Shown: positions 31,177 to 39,854 of the stretch, piece by piece
Numbering within the stretch: position 1 is the first letter of the stretch
How the letters are laid out: each line of letters starts with the position of its first letter
DNA from: Alcaligenes faecalis
GTDB taxonomy: Bacteria > Pseudomonadota > Gammaproteobacteria > Burkholderiales > Burkholderiaceae_B
Direction of reading: 5' to 3'
Assembly: GCF_005311025.1 (NCBI RefSeq)
Contig: NZ_CP031747.1
Coordinates: forward strand, 2,416,954 to 2,480,953
Length of the DNA: 64,000 bases
Notes under the pieces: model-generated
The model's database searches: none
The model's input: the letters and a program-made list of their open reading frames with translations, nothing else
Told to the model about the DNA's origin: nothing
Made by a program: the position numbers and the translations under genes

Positions 31177-31654
31177 TCAGATTATGGCAGGGGGGGCTGT
31201 ATTCAGAATCCGGTATTTCACATTGTTCATTTGCCGGGTAATAGTGTGCCATTTAACTGCCGTCTCAGGTTTTGCCCTGCTAAACAGTTCCAGTGCTGCC
31301 CCGATGCTGGTGCCGGGCGAAGCCCACTCCCGAGCAGCTTCCGGCGTTAAAACCACAGGCCTGCGGTCGTGAATGTCCACCATACCGCCAGCTGATGCAT
31401 CGGTCACGATAGCAAATCCGTACTCAACACCATCATCTTTACCTGGCTGCCATGTATATGGGCTTGTCATCCTTGGCATGAATAAACCAAGGCTGCTTAT
31501 CGCCGGTTTTCCCCGTCCACTCAAACCACCCGTCAGCTGGGGCCAGAATGCGCTTGCCTAGTAGGCCGCGCCACATAGGTGACTTCTTCAATGTAGTGTC
31601 GAGTCTGGCATTGAGGCCGCTCGAACTGGTTTGACTAATGCCTGCTATGCTAGA
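31177..31654 (-). pseudogene. SRAP/YedK (HMCES) family gene remnant, truncated and frameshifted
   Basis: Two open pieces in adjacent frames make one protein of the SRAP family, which crosslinks to abasic sites. Piece 1 (31654-31439, upstream) reads GLNARLDTTL...KRILAPADGWFEWTGKTG...QPWFIHAKDDKPIYMAAR, then stops. Piece 2 (to 31177) continues KDDGVEYGFAIVTDASAGGMVDIHDRRPVVL to the end. The conserved Glu (in FEW) and His (IHDR) survive, but the N-terminal catalytic Cys2 region is absent: an in-frame stop precedes GLNAR. So the gene is 5'-truncated and has a frameshift near 31440. It lies at the prophage right end. Confidence 0.75.
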
Positions 31655-31750
31655 TTAGATGGGAGGTCATTTTTGTGATGATTCCTGCTGCCAAGATTGG
31701 ATCGAGCGAACGCAAAATTAGCGCAAGTTAACCAAGCTGGAGAGCTTCCC

Positions 31751-31918
31751 ATGGGCACCAAAATTGTTACCGAGGCCGACCGTAAGCGTACTCCTCCTCC
31801 TGCCACTCCCAAGGGCGTGAACCTCAGCACGAAATTCCGGGGCCAACGTGTAAGCAAGGAACGTGGTGCACATACCCGCAGCAAGAAAAATCCCGGCAAG
31901 CGCGCACATTCGGGTTAA
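31751..31918 (+). CDS. Small basic protein
   Basis: A 55-residue lysine/arginine-rich protein: GTKIVTEADRKRTPPPATP, a middle KGVNLSTKFRGQRVSKE, and an end TRSKKNPGKRAHSG. GGAGAG lies 5 bases before the ATG. No membrane segment. I do not recognise it; composition resembles small nucleic-acid-binding or ribosome-associated proteins. A frame open from 31697 adds 18 residues but lacks a ribosome site. Confidence 0.5.
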   Translation: MGTKIVTEADRKRTPPPATPKGVNLSTKFRGQRVSKERGAHTRSKKNPGKRAHSG

Positions 31919-31991
31919 TTGCCGGCGACAGGTTGGCACCTGTCAGGGCTTTAATCGTGCATATTGGGTGAGTTAGCCATTTTCCAGACGC

Positions 31992-32016
31992 AAAAAAGCC
32001 CGCTCTAGGGCGGGCT
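31992..32016 (-). terminator. Intrinsic terminator (reverse strand)
   Basis: On the reverse strand AGCCCGC, loop, GCGGGCT, then six U (A-run at 31992-31997 on the plus strand). It lies about 20 bases beyond the 33-codon ORF at 32036-32137. Confidence 0.7.
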
Positions 32017-32035
32017 GTCGGAAATGTGTCGGAGC

Positions 32036-32137
32036 TTAATCCGTAGGGAAGTCATCTGCTCCCTGTAGAAGCACTTTCACTTTTGGGGGCATGGATGGGG
32101 GTATAGGTTCCATTCGAGAAAGCGGAAGCCCAAACAT
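32036..32137 (-). CDS. Candidate 33-residue small protein
   Basis: A short reverse ORF with AAGGTG about 7 bases before its ATG and a terminator following its stop. Product begins MFGLPLSRMEPIPP and ends LLQGADDFPTD. Proline-rich middle. The terminator gives some support to a transcript here; the coding claim is weak. The same DNA holds two TGGGGG(C/T)AT copies. Confidence 0.3.
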   Translation of the reverse strand: MFGLPLSRMEPIPPSMPPKVKVLLQGADDFPTD

Positions 32138-32216
32138 AACAACACCTTAACAAAACACCCCCGTTCCAGTACTGCCTACCAGAATACATGCACACAGCTC
32201 CAAGCTGTGCCAAGAA

Positions 32217-32249
32217 AAGCCCCAAAGATCAATGCTTTGGGGCTTTTTT
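32217..32249. terminator. Strong bidirectional terminator
   Basis: An 11-bp perfect stem AAGCCCCAAAG (32217-32227) / CTTTGGGGCTT (32235-32245), loop ATCAATG, T6 after. It ends the reverse gene at 32283. Confidence 0.8.
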
Positions 32250-32282
32250 GTTTTCTACGGCTGTAGCCTGCACTATTAATGC

Positions 32283-32543
32283 CTATATTGAATCCAGCGC
32301 GCGTCTAAGCTCTCTAGGCTCAGGGCTGACCCCAACGGCTCGTAAATGGCGATTACAGATAAACCAGATTTCGTCCCTGTCGTTAGCCAAAATAAAGAAG
32401 GCGTCCGATGTCTCTGACGGGTTGAACATCCCCAGGGCACGGTAAGCGGTCTGCATATTGAATCCGCTTTGAAGCGGGGAGGGCTTGGGCCCATCCTTCA
32501 GCTCTTGAACACGAAGATATAGTCCCGTCTCTAGTGTGATCAT
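32283..32543 (-). CDS. Hypothetical 86-residue protein
   Basis: A soluble alpha/beta protein (TLETGLYLRVQELKDGP, then NMQTAYRALGMFNPSETSDAFFILANDRDEIWFICNRHLRA). GAGG sits 5 bases before the ATG and a strong terminator follows. I do not recognise the family, though the pattern looks evolutionarily kept. A start at residue 28 (MQTAYR...) is also possible. Confidence 0.72.
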   Translation of the reverse strand: MITLETGLYLRVQELKDGPKPSPLQSGFNMQTAYRALGMFNPSETSDAFFILANDRDEIWFICNRHLRAVGVSPEPRELRRALDSI

Positions 32544-32664
32544 GCAAGCCTCGCTTCTAGTTGCGTTGCTTTATTCTAGGAGCAGGAAAAGATCTTCGCC
32601 ACAGGTCCGTACCTTTAGATGTAATCAGATTTCATCAGACATAACAGAGCTTATGTCAGTCGAC

Positions 32665-32689
32665 AAAAAAGCCTCGGGAGAGGCTTTTT
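32665..32689 (-). terminator. Terminator of the hemolysin-III-like gene
   Basis: GCCTC, loop GGGA, GAGGC flanked by A6 and T5, so usable in both directions. It lies 27 bases beyond the stop of the gene at 32716. Confidence 0.7.
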
Positions 32690-32715
32690 GTGTGTTCGCG
32701 CCCGGGGTGCTTTTT

Positions 32716-33336
32716 TTACATGACAACATACTGGGAGATGGCCAGAAAATGCGCTGCGCTGCCAGCCAGCACAAACAAATGCCAGATACCGTGCCAATGC
32801 CGGAAGCGCTCGTCAAACACAAAGAACACGATCCCGGCGGTATAAATTGCTCCCCCTGCCGCCAGCCAGGAAAAGCCTTCCGAGCCCAGATTGTCTGCCA
32901 GCGGACCCAGTGCCAGCAATACAATCCACCCCATAACGGCATAGATCACCAGCGATAGTATGCGTGCCGGCGAACGTGGGCGGATATCTTGAAGAATGCC
33001 AATCAGTGCCAAACCCCAGACCACGCCGAACAGACTCCATCCCCAAGGGCCTCGCAGCGTTACCAGGCAGAAGGGCGTGTAGCTGCCAGCAATCAACAGG
33101 TAGATGGAAAAGTGATCCAGCTTGCGGAAGACGTTTTTGGCCCGTCCCTTGAAGCAGTGGTACAAGGTGGAAATCAGGTACAGCAGGATAAGTGTGGCGC
33201 CGTAAATGGCCGTGCTGGTGATGCGCCAGGGGTCCCCGGTAAAGCTCGCCATGACAATTAGCCAGGATACGCCGCCTACAGCCAGAACTGCACCGATCAG
33301 ATGTGACCAGGCATTGAAACGTTCACCGTAATACAT
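32716..33336 (-). CDS. Hemolysin III family (PAQR-like) membrane protein
   Basis: A 206-residue protein with seven predicted membrane segments and the family marks: ERFNAWSHLIGAVLA at the N terminus (the conserved NxxxHxxG), STLYHCF (SxxxH) near residue 60, a DHFSIYLLIAGSYTPF block, and WHLFVLAGSAAHF at the end. These His and Asp residues form the metal site of the PAQR/TrhA/YqfA superfamily. Bacterial members are linked to membrane lipid homeostasis; haemolysis is only the historical name. Typical length. Confidence 0.88.
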   Translation of the reverse strand: MYYGERFNAWSHLIGAVLAVGGVSWLIVMASFTGDPWRITSTAIYGATLILLYLISTLYHCFKGRAKNVFRKLDHFSIYLLIAGSYTPFCLVTLRGPWGWSLFGVVWGLALIGILQDIRPRSPARILSLVIYAVMGWIVLLALGPLADNLGSEGFSWLAAGGAIYTAGIVFFVFDERFRHWHGIWHLFVLAGSAAHFLAISQYVVM

Positions 33337-33708
33337 GATGCTTTATTCTCTCCGAACATTCGGCACGCCGATTGCAAGACCGTCGACGTGGTCGGAAAAG
33401 CTTAGCGCATAAATCAAGCTCTCGTATTGATCTCTGTTAGGTCAATGCGGGACATTCGTTCGCCGCTTTGGATGAGGAATGCCGGTCGAAGTGTCCACTA
33501 CACAAAACCTGATGAGTTGCACTTTTTTCCTTGCTTGGGTTCTTGCCTGACTTGATGGCATATCTCTTGCGTTGTCAGTAAAAGAGGTGTGGTTTGATGG
33601 CAATTCAGTCACTTGTTGGCCTGCCACGTAAACCCCAATACCTGCTGATCAACTCCAGTTTTAGGATACGGTTTGCGCGACGTGCGCTCATACCTAAAGA
33701 GGGTCATC
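33337..33708. other. Intergenic stretch without a clear gene
   Basis: A 372-bp stretch between the divergent genes at 33336 and 33709. A possible promoter lies around 33540-33570 (TTGCCTGAC..GGCATATCT). A 48-codon ORF (33597-33743) with AGAGG upstream overlaps the next gene in another frame and is not convincing. I see nothing else. Confidence 0.5.
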
Positions 33709-33882
33709 ATGAAATTTGTGCTTTACAAGGACAAAAGTGGTGAATGGCGGTGGCGATTCAAGGCCGCGAATGGGAACATTATTTGCGTTAGCTCCGAAGG
33801 CTATAGCAGTAAGCAGAGCGCACAACACAGTATTGAGTCTGTGAAAAAAGGGATGGCTGATGCTCCGGTTGTTGAGGAGTAA
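33709..33882 (+). CDS. YegP-like (DUF1508/UPF0339) protein
   Basis: A 57-residue single-repeat DUF1508 protein. KFVLYKDKSGEWRWRFKAANG is the strand-turn-strand core, followed by SEGYSSKQSAQHSIESVKKG. The known fold is a small beta-beta-alpha unit, often duplicated; here there is one copy. AGAGGG precedes the ATG at 33709; the longer frame has no site. The function is not established, though homologues are often induced under stress. Confidence 0.8.
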   Translation: MKFVLYKDKSGEWRWRFKAANGNIICVSSEGYSSKQSAQHSIESVKKGMADAPVVEE

Positions 33883-33961
33883 GCAGAGACTTTCTTTAAG
33901 TTTTTACGCGCAGCTTGTAGGCTTATGAATAAAAAAAGCTCCCCAGCGAAAAGGGAGCCTA

Positions 33962-33992
33962 AAGACCTCGTCAAGATCCGAGGTCTTTTTTT
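33962..33992 (+). terminator. Intrinsic terminator after the YegP-like gene
   Basis: AAGACCTCG (33962-33970), loop TCAAGATC, CGAGGTCTT, then T5. A preceding weaker stem (AGCTCCC/GGGAGC) lies at 33938-33958. Confidence 0.8.
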
Positions 33993-34030
33993 ATGTCGAC
34001 TCCGTACGGGAGGCGACTTAACAGCAGCGA

Positions 34031-34435
34031 TCAATCCAGCATCGCTTCAGCCTCAATCTCGATCAGCCACTCAGGCTTGGCCAAGCCACTGATCAAGATC
34101 CAGGAAGAGGGTGGTGGATTGACGGGAAATCGCTTCAGCAGCGCAGCAGCTATGTCGTCCTGCTCTTGTGGTGAGCTTGCATCTTCCCGGATGAAAATCC
34201 GCAGCATGATTACCTGATCCATCTTGCCGCCAACCTCGGCCAGGACTAGTTCAATATTGTCCAAGGCGGCTTCTGTTTGCTCGCGCATTCCACCAGCTAC
34301 GGTTTGTTCCTGAGCATCTACACCTACTTGGCCAGAGAGCATGACACGGCGGTTGCCTGTGACCACCAGGCCCTGGCTGAAACCGTATTGCAAGGAATTG
34401 AATACGGTGGAGGGATTAATAGCGCTTTTTGTCAT
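34031..34435 (-). CDS. RidA family protein
   Basis: A 134-residue RidA/YjgF family member (usual length about 130). Blocks: NPSTVFNSLQYGFSQGLVV, a SGQVGVD segment, EQTEAALDNIELVLAEVGG, and a C-terminal PPPSSWILISGLAKPEWLIEIEAEA. In RidA proper the active Arg sits in NPRDF-like 'R.xxP' near residue 105; here the place reads PPSSW, so imine deaminase activity is not assured and it may be a Rid2-7 type. A frame open to 34591 is longer but the M at residue 53 fits the family start. Confidence 0.82.
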   Translation of the reverse strand: MTKSAINPSTVFNSLQYGFSQGLVVTGNRRVMLSGQVGVDAQEQTVAGGMREQTEAALDNIELVLAEVGGKMDQVIMLRIFIREDASSPQEQDDIAAALLKRFPVNPPPSSWILISGLAKPEWLIEIEAEAMLD

Positions 34436-34711
34436 CTTGATAAATACATGAAAAGTTGAGTGGGTGTATTTACACACCATGCTCCTACCTTGGGGCGTTA
34501 CGTCGGAAAGCAAGAGCTTGTCTTTGAGGAGGCTTTTTGAGGGGGAGCGGAGCCCATTCTCCAACGGCAATAGGTAGGAAAAATTCCTCAAAATTAATTA
34601 AGTTTTATTTAAAGTGTCCATCGTCTGGCTTTATGCTTTTTTGTCCGGAATAGGCTGACCCTGCCTGCTATATCCGCCGCTTATTTTTTTTGGTAATAAA
34701 GGAAGCGGGAA

Positions 34712-35197
34712 ATGAAGAAGATCGTATTTATAGCTGCCCTGTCAGTGGGCTTGGCGGGATGTGAAACGATGAACTCCATGACTAAAGGCATTGATGATGC
34801 GTTTGCCAGTGTCAATGAAGCGATGGGGGCGGGCCCGATTGCTGACACTCCGGCACAGATTTGTTCAGAGATGCGTTCCAATCATGCGCGTGCTGTGAAC
34901 AAATACAGTGGGAAAACGGTTGAGGTGGCTGGCAAATTGGTGGCCATGGAGCAAAATACACTGGCCGAGGCCATGAGTGGCATGAACTCAAAAGTATGGG
35001 GCAGTGCCAAGCAGTTTGACGTTCGAGTCAGCAGCGGACCTATCGTCTTTTCTTCCTTGATCAACCGCCGCACTGAGCAACTGAATGTGTTCAATATGGG
35101 TGACACGGTGACAATTAAAGGCCGTATCAGGACGATTGGCAAAGGGAAGTCTTGCACCATTAGCCTTGAAGAAAACATGAGCATCAAGCAGCAGTAA
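34712..35197 (+). CDS. Lipoprotein with OB-fold-like domain
   Basis: A 161-residue protein with lipobox LAGC (Cys17) after a clear signal. The mature domain (residues 45-155) has the five-strand pattern of OB-fold/tRNA-anticodon-binding-like periplasmic proteins: GKTVEVAGKLVAME, QFDVRVSSGP, GDTVTIKGRIRTIGKGKSCTISLEEN. Similar to OB-fold domains in bacterial envelope proteins. Function is unknown. GGAAGCGGGAA precedes the ATG. Confidence 0.75.
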   Translation: MKKIVFIAALSVGLAGCETMNSMTKGIDDAFASVNEAMGAGPIADTPAQICSEMRSNHARAVNKYSGKTVEVAGKLVAMEQNTLAEAMSGMNSKVWGSAKQFDVRVSSGPIVFSSLINRRTEQLNVFNMGDTVTIKGRIRTIGKGKSCTISLEENMSIKQQ

Positions 35198-35234
35198 ATG
35201 GGTAAGGGTCCGTTATGGCGGACTGCATGAATAA

Positions 35235-35252
35235 GCCCGCTTTGTAGCGGGC
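35235..35252 (+). terminator. Hairpin after the lipoprotein gene
   Basis: GCCCGCT, TTGT loop, AGCGGGC, no T-run. Confidence 0.35.
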
Positions 35253-35372
35253 AATGTTGTTTCTGGGGCCAGGTTTTGTTGCACCTGGCCTTGGGAAAGC
35301 CTCATATCGAATTTCCATTACGGGACGATTCAGCCGTTAGAATTGCTTATCCATCTACCTACAGAGGCTCTT

Positions 35373-35792
35373 ATGGCAAACAATACATCCACGATTCACG
35401 GCAACTGTCTGTGCGGTGCCGTCTCGATCAGTTTTCAGCAGCAAAAGCCTTCAATCAGCGCTTGCCACTGCGGCATCTGCCGCAGTTGGTCAGGTGGCCC
35501 CTTCTTGTCGCTGGAGTCCCATGAAGCCCCAGTAATTGAAGGCGCGGAGCATGTGCGCTCCTATGCCTCTTCGGAGTGGGCGGAGCGCAGTTTTTGTGAT
35601 GTATGCGGTACGCACTTGTTTTACAAGCTCAAGGCCGGTGGTTTCCATGCTGTTTCTGCTGGCTTGTTCAAGGATAGCGGGAGCTGGCCGTTCGAGCTGC
35701 AGGTCTTTATTGATGACAAGCCTGACAACTACGCATTCGCTAACAAAACGCGAGAGATGACAGGCGAAGAGGTGGTTAAGCTGTTTTCCTGA
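35373..35792 (+). CDS. GFA-family (glutathione-dependent formaldehyde-activating-like) protein
   Basis: A 139-residue protein of the GFA/CENP-V family with the zinc ligands visible: CLCGAV near the N terminus, CHCGICR (about 38-44), and SFCDVCGTHLFYK (about 79-91). The family is named for Gfa but most members do not have that activity, so the substrate is open. A strand GFHAVSAGLF follows. The ATG at 35373 is preceded by GAGGCTCTT. Confidence 0.85.
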   Translation: MANNTSTIHGNCLCGAVSISFQQQKPSISACHCGICRSWSGGPFLSLESHEAPVIEGAEHVRSYASSEWAERSFCDVCGTHLFYKLKAGGFHAVSAGLFKDSGSWPFELQVFIDDKPDNYAFANKTREMTGEEVVKLFS

Positions 35793-35916
35793 TGCTATGA
35801 CTGGCCAGATGCATAAGCAGGGCCAGGGCTGCGCTTGCTGCAAACTGGACCGGTCGATTTATCAAAGGACGATTCCAGACACTCGATCTTGGGTCACCTA
35901 CAAGGAGAACTCCGTG

Positions 35917-36456
35917 ATGAAAAGAATTCTTTTCCTGTCGCTATCTGCGTTATTGGTCGCCTGCGCTTCTTCCAACGCCGATCTGGCGACCCAGGAAGAT
36001 GTAGACCTGAGTAAGTACATGGGCACCTGGTACGAGCAGGCGCGTCTACCCAATAACTTTCAGCGTGAATGTGCCGGAGATGTGCAAGCTAATTACGTGA
36101 TGGAAGCGGACAAGACGATTACTGTTACCAATCGTTGTCAGGGTACGGACGGTGAGGTGAAGGAAGCCATCGGGCAGGGGCGTTTGTCGACGAGTGTGGA
36201 GCCTGCTGATCCGGCGATACTGGAAGTGCGTTTTGCTCCGAAATGGCTGTCCTGGTTCCCTATGGTGTGGGGTGACTACTGGATCATGAAGCTGGAAGGG
36301 GATTACCAGTATTCTTTGGTCGGTACGCCGGATCGGAAATATCTCTGGGTCTTGTCCCGAGAGAAACAGGCTGATCCGCAGCTTGTCAGTGACTTGCTGG
36401 ATTACGCGGCATCCCAGGGCTTTGCGGTCCAAAAGGTGATTTCCACCAAGCAGTAG
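35917..36456 (+). CDS. blc: Bacterial lipocalin (Blc-like) lipoprotein
   Basis: A 179-residue outer-membrane lipocalin. Lipoprotein signal MKRILFLSLSALLVACAS (lipobox VAC, Cys17). The lipocalin signature is YMGTWYEQARLPNNFQREC (GxW near residue 37), then VTNRC, a WFPMVWGDYWIMKLEGDYQYSLVG block and a final YLWVLSR. Blc binds lipids such as lysophospholipids during envelope stress. AAGGAG about 12 bases upstream, ATG at 35917. Confidence 0.88.
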   Translation: MKRILFLSLSALLVACASSNADLATQEDVDLSKYMGTWYEQARLPNNFQRECAGDVQANYVMEADKTITVTNRCQGTDGEVKEAIGQGRLSTSVEPADPAILEVRFAPKWLSWFPMVWGDYWIMKLEGDYQYSLVGTPDRKYLWVLSREKQADPQLVSDLLDYAASQGFAVQKVISTKQ

Positions 36457-36626
36457 CGTGCATTCGATGATCGATGCTTCTGCGCCTGCATAAAACAGCA
36501 CATCCTCTTAGCGTTTTTAGTTATAAGCATGGGGAAATTTGATCGTTTTGAAGAGCTTGCGGCTGTGGTCGAATGGCACGACGGTATGTATCGGACGTGC
36601 CATTTTTTTATCGGAATGTTTTTACT

Positions 36627-37436
36627 ATGAAGTCGTTTTTAAGCATTGCCGCGACCCTTACCCTGGCGTTGGTGGCTGGAGTGGCCCAGGCTGATCGTCT
36701 GGATGACATCAAGAAAACGGGTGTCTTGAAAGTAGCGTCTTTCGACAGCAATCCACCGTTTGGTTTTGTGGATCAGAAGTCCCGCCAGATCACCGGTCTG
36801 GATGTGGATTTTGCTCAGGCTCTGGCTGACAAGCTGGGCGTGAAGCTGGAAGTCTTGCCAACCAACCCGGCCAATCGTGTGCCGCTGTTGACGTCCAATA
36901 AAGTAGATCTGGTTTTGGCCAACTTCACCATCACGGAAGAGCGTGCCAAACAGGTAGATTTCAGCATTCCGTACTTTGCATCGGGCCAGCAGTTTCTGGC
37001 TAAAAAAGGCGTCTTGTCCTCGCCCGAGCAGTTGAACTCGCTGCGTATTGGTGTGGATAAAGGGACGGTCAATGAGATCGTTCTGCGTGAAAAATACCCC
37101 CAGGCCAAGCTGGTTGCCTATGACGATACCCCCTTTGCTTTTACCGCTTTGCGTAACGGCAATGTGCAGGCCATCACTCAGGATGGTCCCAAGCTGATTG
37201 GTTTGCTGGCCAATGTGCCGGACAAGGAAAACTATGAAATCCCGGCCTTCAGCATTTCCGAGGACTTGATCGGTATTGGTATCCCCAAAGGCGAGACAGC
37301 ACTGAAATCCTTTGTGGATGAAACTTTGCTGGAGCTGGAAAGCCAGGGCAAGGCTCAAGCCATTTATGACGTCTGGTTTGGCCCTCAGTCCAAAACACCT
37401 CTGGAGCGCTTGTACCGCATCGGTCAGCAACAGTAA
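36627..37436 (+). CDS. ABC importer substrate-binding protein (polar amino acids)
   Basis: A 269-residue periplasmic binding protein, solute-binding family 3. Signal peptide to about residue 21 (LVAGVAQA), then GVLKVASFDSNPPFGFVD, ITGLDVDFAQALADKLGVKLE, NRVPLLTSNKVDLVLANFTIT, PYFASGQQFLAKKG and IGVDKGTVNE: the standard amino-acid binding protein order. The Asp/Arg pair and FxxTxxR-like elements fit a charged or polar amino acid, but the ligand cannot be read from sequence. A terminator-like stem lies before the permease genes. Confidence 0.9.
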   Translation: MKSFLSIAATLTLALVAGVAQADRLDDIKKTGVLKVASFDSNPPFGFVDQKSRQITGLDVDFAQALADKLGVKLEVLPTNPANRVPLLTSNKVDLVLANFTITEERAKQVDFSIPYFASGQQFLAKKGVLSSPEQLNSLRIGVDKGTVNEIVLREKYPQAKLVAYDDTPFAFTALRNGNVQAITQDGPKLIGLLANVPDKENYEIPAFSISEDLIGIGIPKGETALKSFVDETLLELESQGKAQAIYDVWFGPQSKTPLERLYRIGQQQ

Positions 37437-37452
37437 GTCATCACTTGCTTGC

Positions 37453-37484
37453 AGGCCAGCCTTGAGTGTTCAGGCTGGCCTTTT
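37453..37484 (+). terminator. Hairpin between binding-protein and permease genes
   Basis: AGGCCAGCC (37453-37461) / GGCTGGCCT (37473-37481), loop 11, then TTT. Partial termination here would give more binding protein than membrane parts. Confidence 0.6.
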
Positions 37485-37538
37485 CCTGTTTGTGTTTTTA
37501 ACAGCGGGATCACTTGATCCTGCTTTTTGGTGTTTGCT

Positions 37539-38273
37539 ATGCCGTCTTCTGATTTCTGGCTGGCACCCCACTATGTGGGTTGGTTGCTGCAAGGGTTCTG
37601 GGTCACGATCCAGCTCTCTTTAGTTGTCTCTTTCGCTGCAACTGTTTTGGGTTTTCTGGTGTGTATTGCCAGGCTCTCGCCGTTTGCCTGGCTGGCCTGG
37701 CCGGTACGTGCTTATCTGAGTCTGTTCCGTAATACGCCCTTGTTGGTGCAACTATTTTTCTGGTATTTCGGTGCCTCGGCATTGATGCCGCCGGAGCTGG
37801 TTCAATGGTTGAACACCCAGCATGTCTTGCAACTGGTCTTGTTCGATGTGCATTGGCCCAGTTTCGAGATGCTGGCCGCTTTTGTAGGTTTGACGATCTA
37901 CACCACGGCTTTTGTTGCAGAAGAATTTCGTTCTGGTGTGCGGGCAGTTCGCAAAGGGCAGTGGGCCGCAGCAGCCTCCTTGGGCATGTCTTCCATGCAG
38001 GTCTGGCGCTATGTGGTGATGCCGCAGGCCTTGCGCAATACCTTTCCCTCGCTGATCGGGCAGTACATGAATGTCATCAAGAACACCTCGTTGACCATGG
38101 CCATTGGCTTGGCAGAGCTGTCTTATGCGTCTCGTCAGGTGGAGACTGAAACTTTCAAGACCTTCCAGTCCTTTGGGATTGCAACGCTGTTGTATGTCTT
38201 GCTGGTCATGCTGGTTGAAGTGGGTGGGCAGTGGTTACAACGCCACCGTCTGCAAGTGCGAGGTGGGCTGTAA
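37539..38273 (+). CDS. Amino-acid ABC permease 1
   Basis: A 244-residue HisM/GlnP-type permease with five to six membrane helices. The EAA loop contacting the ATPase is GQWAAAASLGMSSMQVWRYVVMPQALRNTFPSL; LFRNTPLLVQLFFWYFG is the conserved family block. The ATG at 37539 is preferred to the one four residues earlier at 37527 because the first codons lie in a T-rich leader. It ends one base into the next gene's ATG (TAATG). Confidence 0.88.
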   Translation: MPSSDFWLAPHYVGWLLQGFWVTIQLSLVVSFAATVLGFLVCIARLSPFAWLAWPVRAYLSLFRNTPLLVQLFFWYFGASALMPPELVQWLNTQHVLQLVLFDVHWPSFEMLAAFVGLTIYTTAFVAEEFRSGVRAVRKGQWAAAASLGMSSMQVWRYVVMPQALRNTFPSLIGQYMNVIKNTSLTMAIGLAELSYASRQVETETFKTFQSFGIATLLYVLLVMLVEVGGQWLQRHRLQVRGGL

Positions 38274-38971
38274 TGAACTTCGACGTAATCCATAACAATC
38301 TGCTGTACTTCCTGGTGGGGGCGTATCCGCATGGCCCTTTGGGCGGTGCGGCGTTAACGCTCTTGCTAAGCGTGCTCTCGGCAAGCTTGTCGGCCGTTCT
38401 GGGGCTGGTTTTTGGTATAGCCCTGGTCTTGACGCGTGGCGTGGCGCATACCGCTTTGCTGCTGTTTCTGGGCTTTTTCCGCGCCATCCCTGTGATCATG
38501 CTGATTTTCTGGGTGTATTTTCTGCTGCCCATTCTGTTCAAGGTGGATGTGCCGGGTCTGTTTACCGTGGTCTGCGCCTTGTCCTTGATTGGTGGCGCCT
38601 ATCTGGCGCACTCGGTATTTGCGGGCATCAGCAGCTTGCCGGCGGGGCAATGGCAAGCGGGCAAGGCCCTGGGCCTGAAAACTGCCCAAATCATGAAGTC
38701 CATCATCCTGCCGCAAGCTTTGCCGGTGATGCTGCCTTCTTTTATTAATCAGTGGGTTGCCTTGATCAAGGATACGTCGCTGGCCTACGTTATTGGCGTG
38801 GCGGAACTGTCTTTTGTGGCCACCCAGGTCAGCAACCGGGTTATGGTGCACCCCACTGAAATCTTCTTGTTTGTCGGGCTGATGTACTACGTGATCTGCG
38901 CAACGCTGGAGTTGATTGCGAATCGTGTGGCTCGAAGTTATGACAAACATCTGCGACTGGATGGCAAATGA
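38273..38971 (+). CDS. Amino-acid ABC permease 2
   Basis: A 232-residue partner permease. The EAA motif is [50 protein letters not shown] is the family block. The two permeases form the heterodimeric channel. It overlaps the first by one base and the ATPase by four (ATGA), as in a single operon. Confidence 0.88.
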   Translation: MNFDVIHNNLLYFLVGAYPHGPLGGAALTLLLSVLSASLSAVLGLVFGIALVLTRGVAHTALLLFLGFFRAIPVIMLIFWVYFLLPILFKVDVPGLFTVVCALSLIGGAYLAHSVFAGISSLPAGQWQAGKALGLKTAQIMKSIILPQALPVMLPSFINQWVALIKDTSLAYVIGVAELSFVATQVSNRVMVHPTEIFLFVGLMYYVICATLELIANRVARSYDKHLRLDGK

Positions 38972-39702
38972 TCCGTATCGATAGTGTTTCCAAGTGGTAT
39001 GGCACGTTTCAGGTGCTCAAGAACTGCACGGCCCAGGTGGACCGTCAGGAAGTCGTGGTGGTGTGCGGGCCTTCGGGCTCGGGCAAGTCCACCTTGTTGA
39101 AAACCGTCAATGGTCTGGAACCGTTTCAGCAGGGCACGATTGTCGTGGATGGGATTTCTGTTGGTGATCGGGCAACGAATCTGCCCGACTTGCGCAGTCG
39201 GGTCGGGATGGTTTTTCAGAACTTCGAGCTGTTTCCGCATCTGAACGTCTTGGCCAATCTGACCTTGGCGCAGCGTAAAGTGCTGGGCAGGGAGCGGGAC
39301 GAAGCGAATGATCGGGCCTTGCTGTACCTGGACAGGGTGGGCCTGAAAGCGCTGGCGGATCGTTATCCAGCCAGTTTGTCGGGCGGGCAGCAACAACGTG
39401 TCGCCATTGCGCGGGCCTTGTGCATGGATCCGGTCTGCATGTTGTTTGACGAGCCTACTTCGGCCCTGGATCCTGAAATGGTCAACGAGGTGCTGGACGT
39501 AATGGTTAGTTTGGCGGAAGAGGGGATGACCATGATGTGCGTGACCCATGAGATGGGCTTTGCCCGCAAGGTGGCGGATCGGATGGTTTTCATGGATCAG
39601 GGCCAGATTCTGGAAGACGTGCCCACGGATGTATTCTTTGGGGATCTGGACGGCAGGCCGCAGCGGGTGCAAACCTTTTTATCCAAAGAACTGCGTCTAT
39701 AG
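38968..39702 (+). CDS. Amino-acid ABC ATPase
   Basis: A 244-residue GlnQ/HisP-type nucleotide-binding protein. Walker [11 protein letters not shown]-loop ([10 protein letters not shown]), signature LSGGQQQRV, Walker [13 protein letters not shown], and H-loop CVTHEMGFA are all intact. It completes the four-part importer. Confidence 0.95.
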   Translation: MIRIDSVSKWYGTFQVLKNCTAQVDRQEVVVVCGPSGSGKSTLLKTVNGLEPFQQGTIVVDGISVGDRATNLPDLRSRVGMVFQNFELFPHLNVLANLTLAQRKVLGRERDEANDRALLYLDRVGLKALADRYPASLSGGQQQRVAIARALCMDPVCMLFDEPTSALDPEMVNEVLDVMVSLAEEGMTMMCVTHEMGFARKVADRMVFMDQGQILEDVPTDVFFGDLDGRPQRVQTFLSKELRL

Positions 39703-39780
39703 CGTCTTTCCCGGTTGTCGCCGAGCTTGCTGGGGCGTGAGGGCAGCTTGAAAAATGCGTGAATCCGTATGTAATAAAAA

Positions 39781-39813
39781 AGCCCGCCTGTTGAAACATG
39801 GGCGGGCTTTTTA
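39781..39813. terminator. Terminator after the ABC operon
   Basis: AGCCCGCC (39781-39788) / GGCGGGCT (39801-39808), loop of 12, preceded by A6 and followed by T5, so it works on both strands and also ends the reverse gene at 39855. Confidence 0.85.
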
Positions 39814-39854
39814 TGGGCGATGCGCCAGCTTGAGGCGTGTCGCTATACGGGGGC

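Noticed and set aside
31124-31372. Forward 82-residue frame at the prophage end
   Set aside because: It is antisense to the SRAP remnant and the AAGGAG is 11 bases away, too far for a good site.
33597-33743. 48-codon ORF before the YegP-like gene
   Set aside because: It overlaps the clear DUF1508 gene in another frame and has poor codon pattern.
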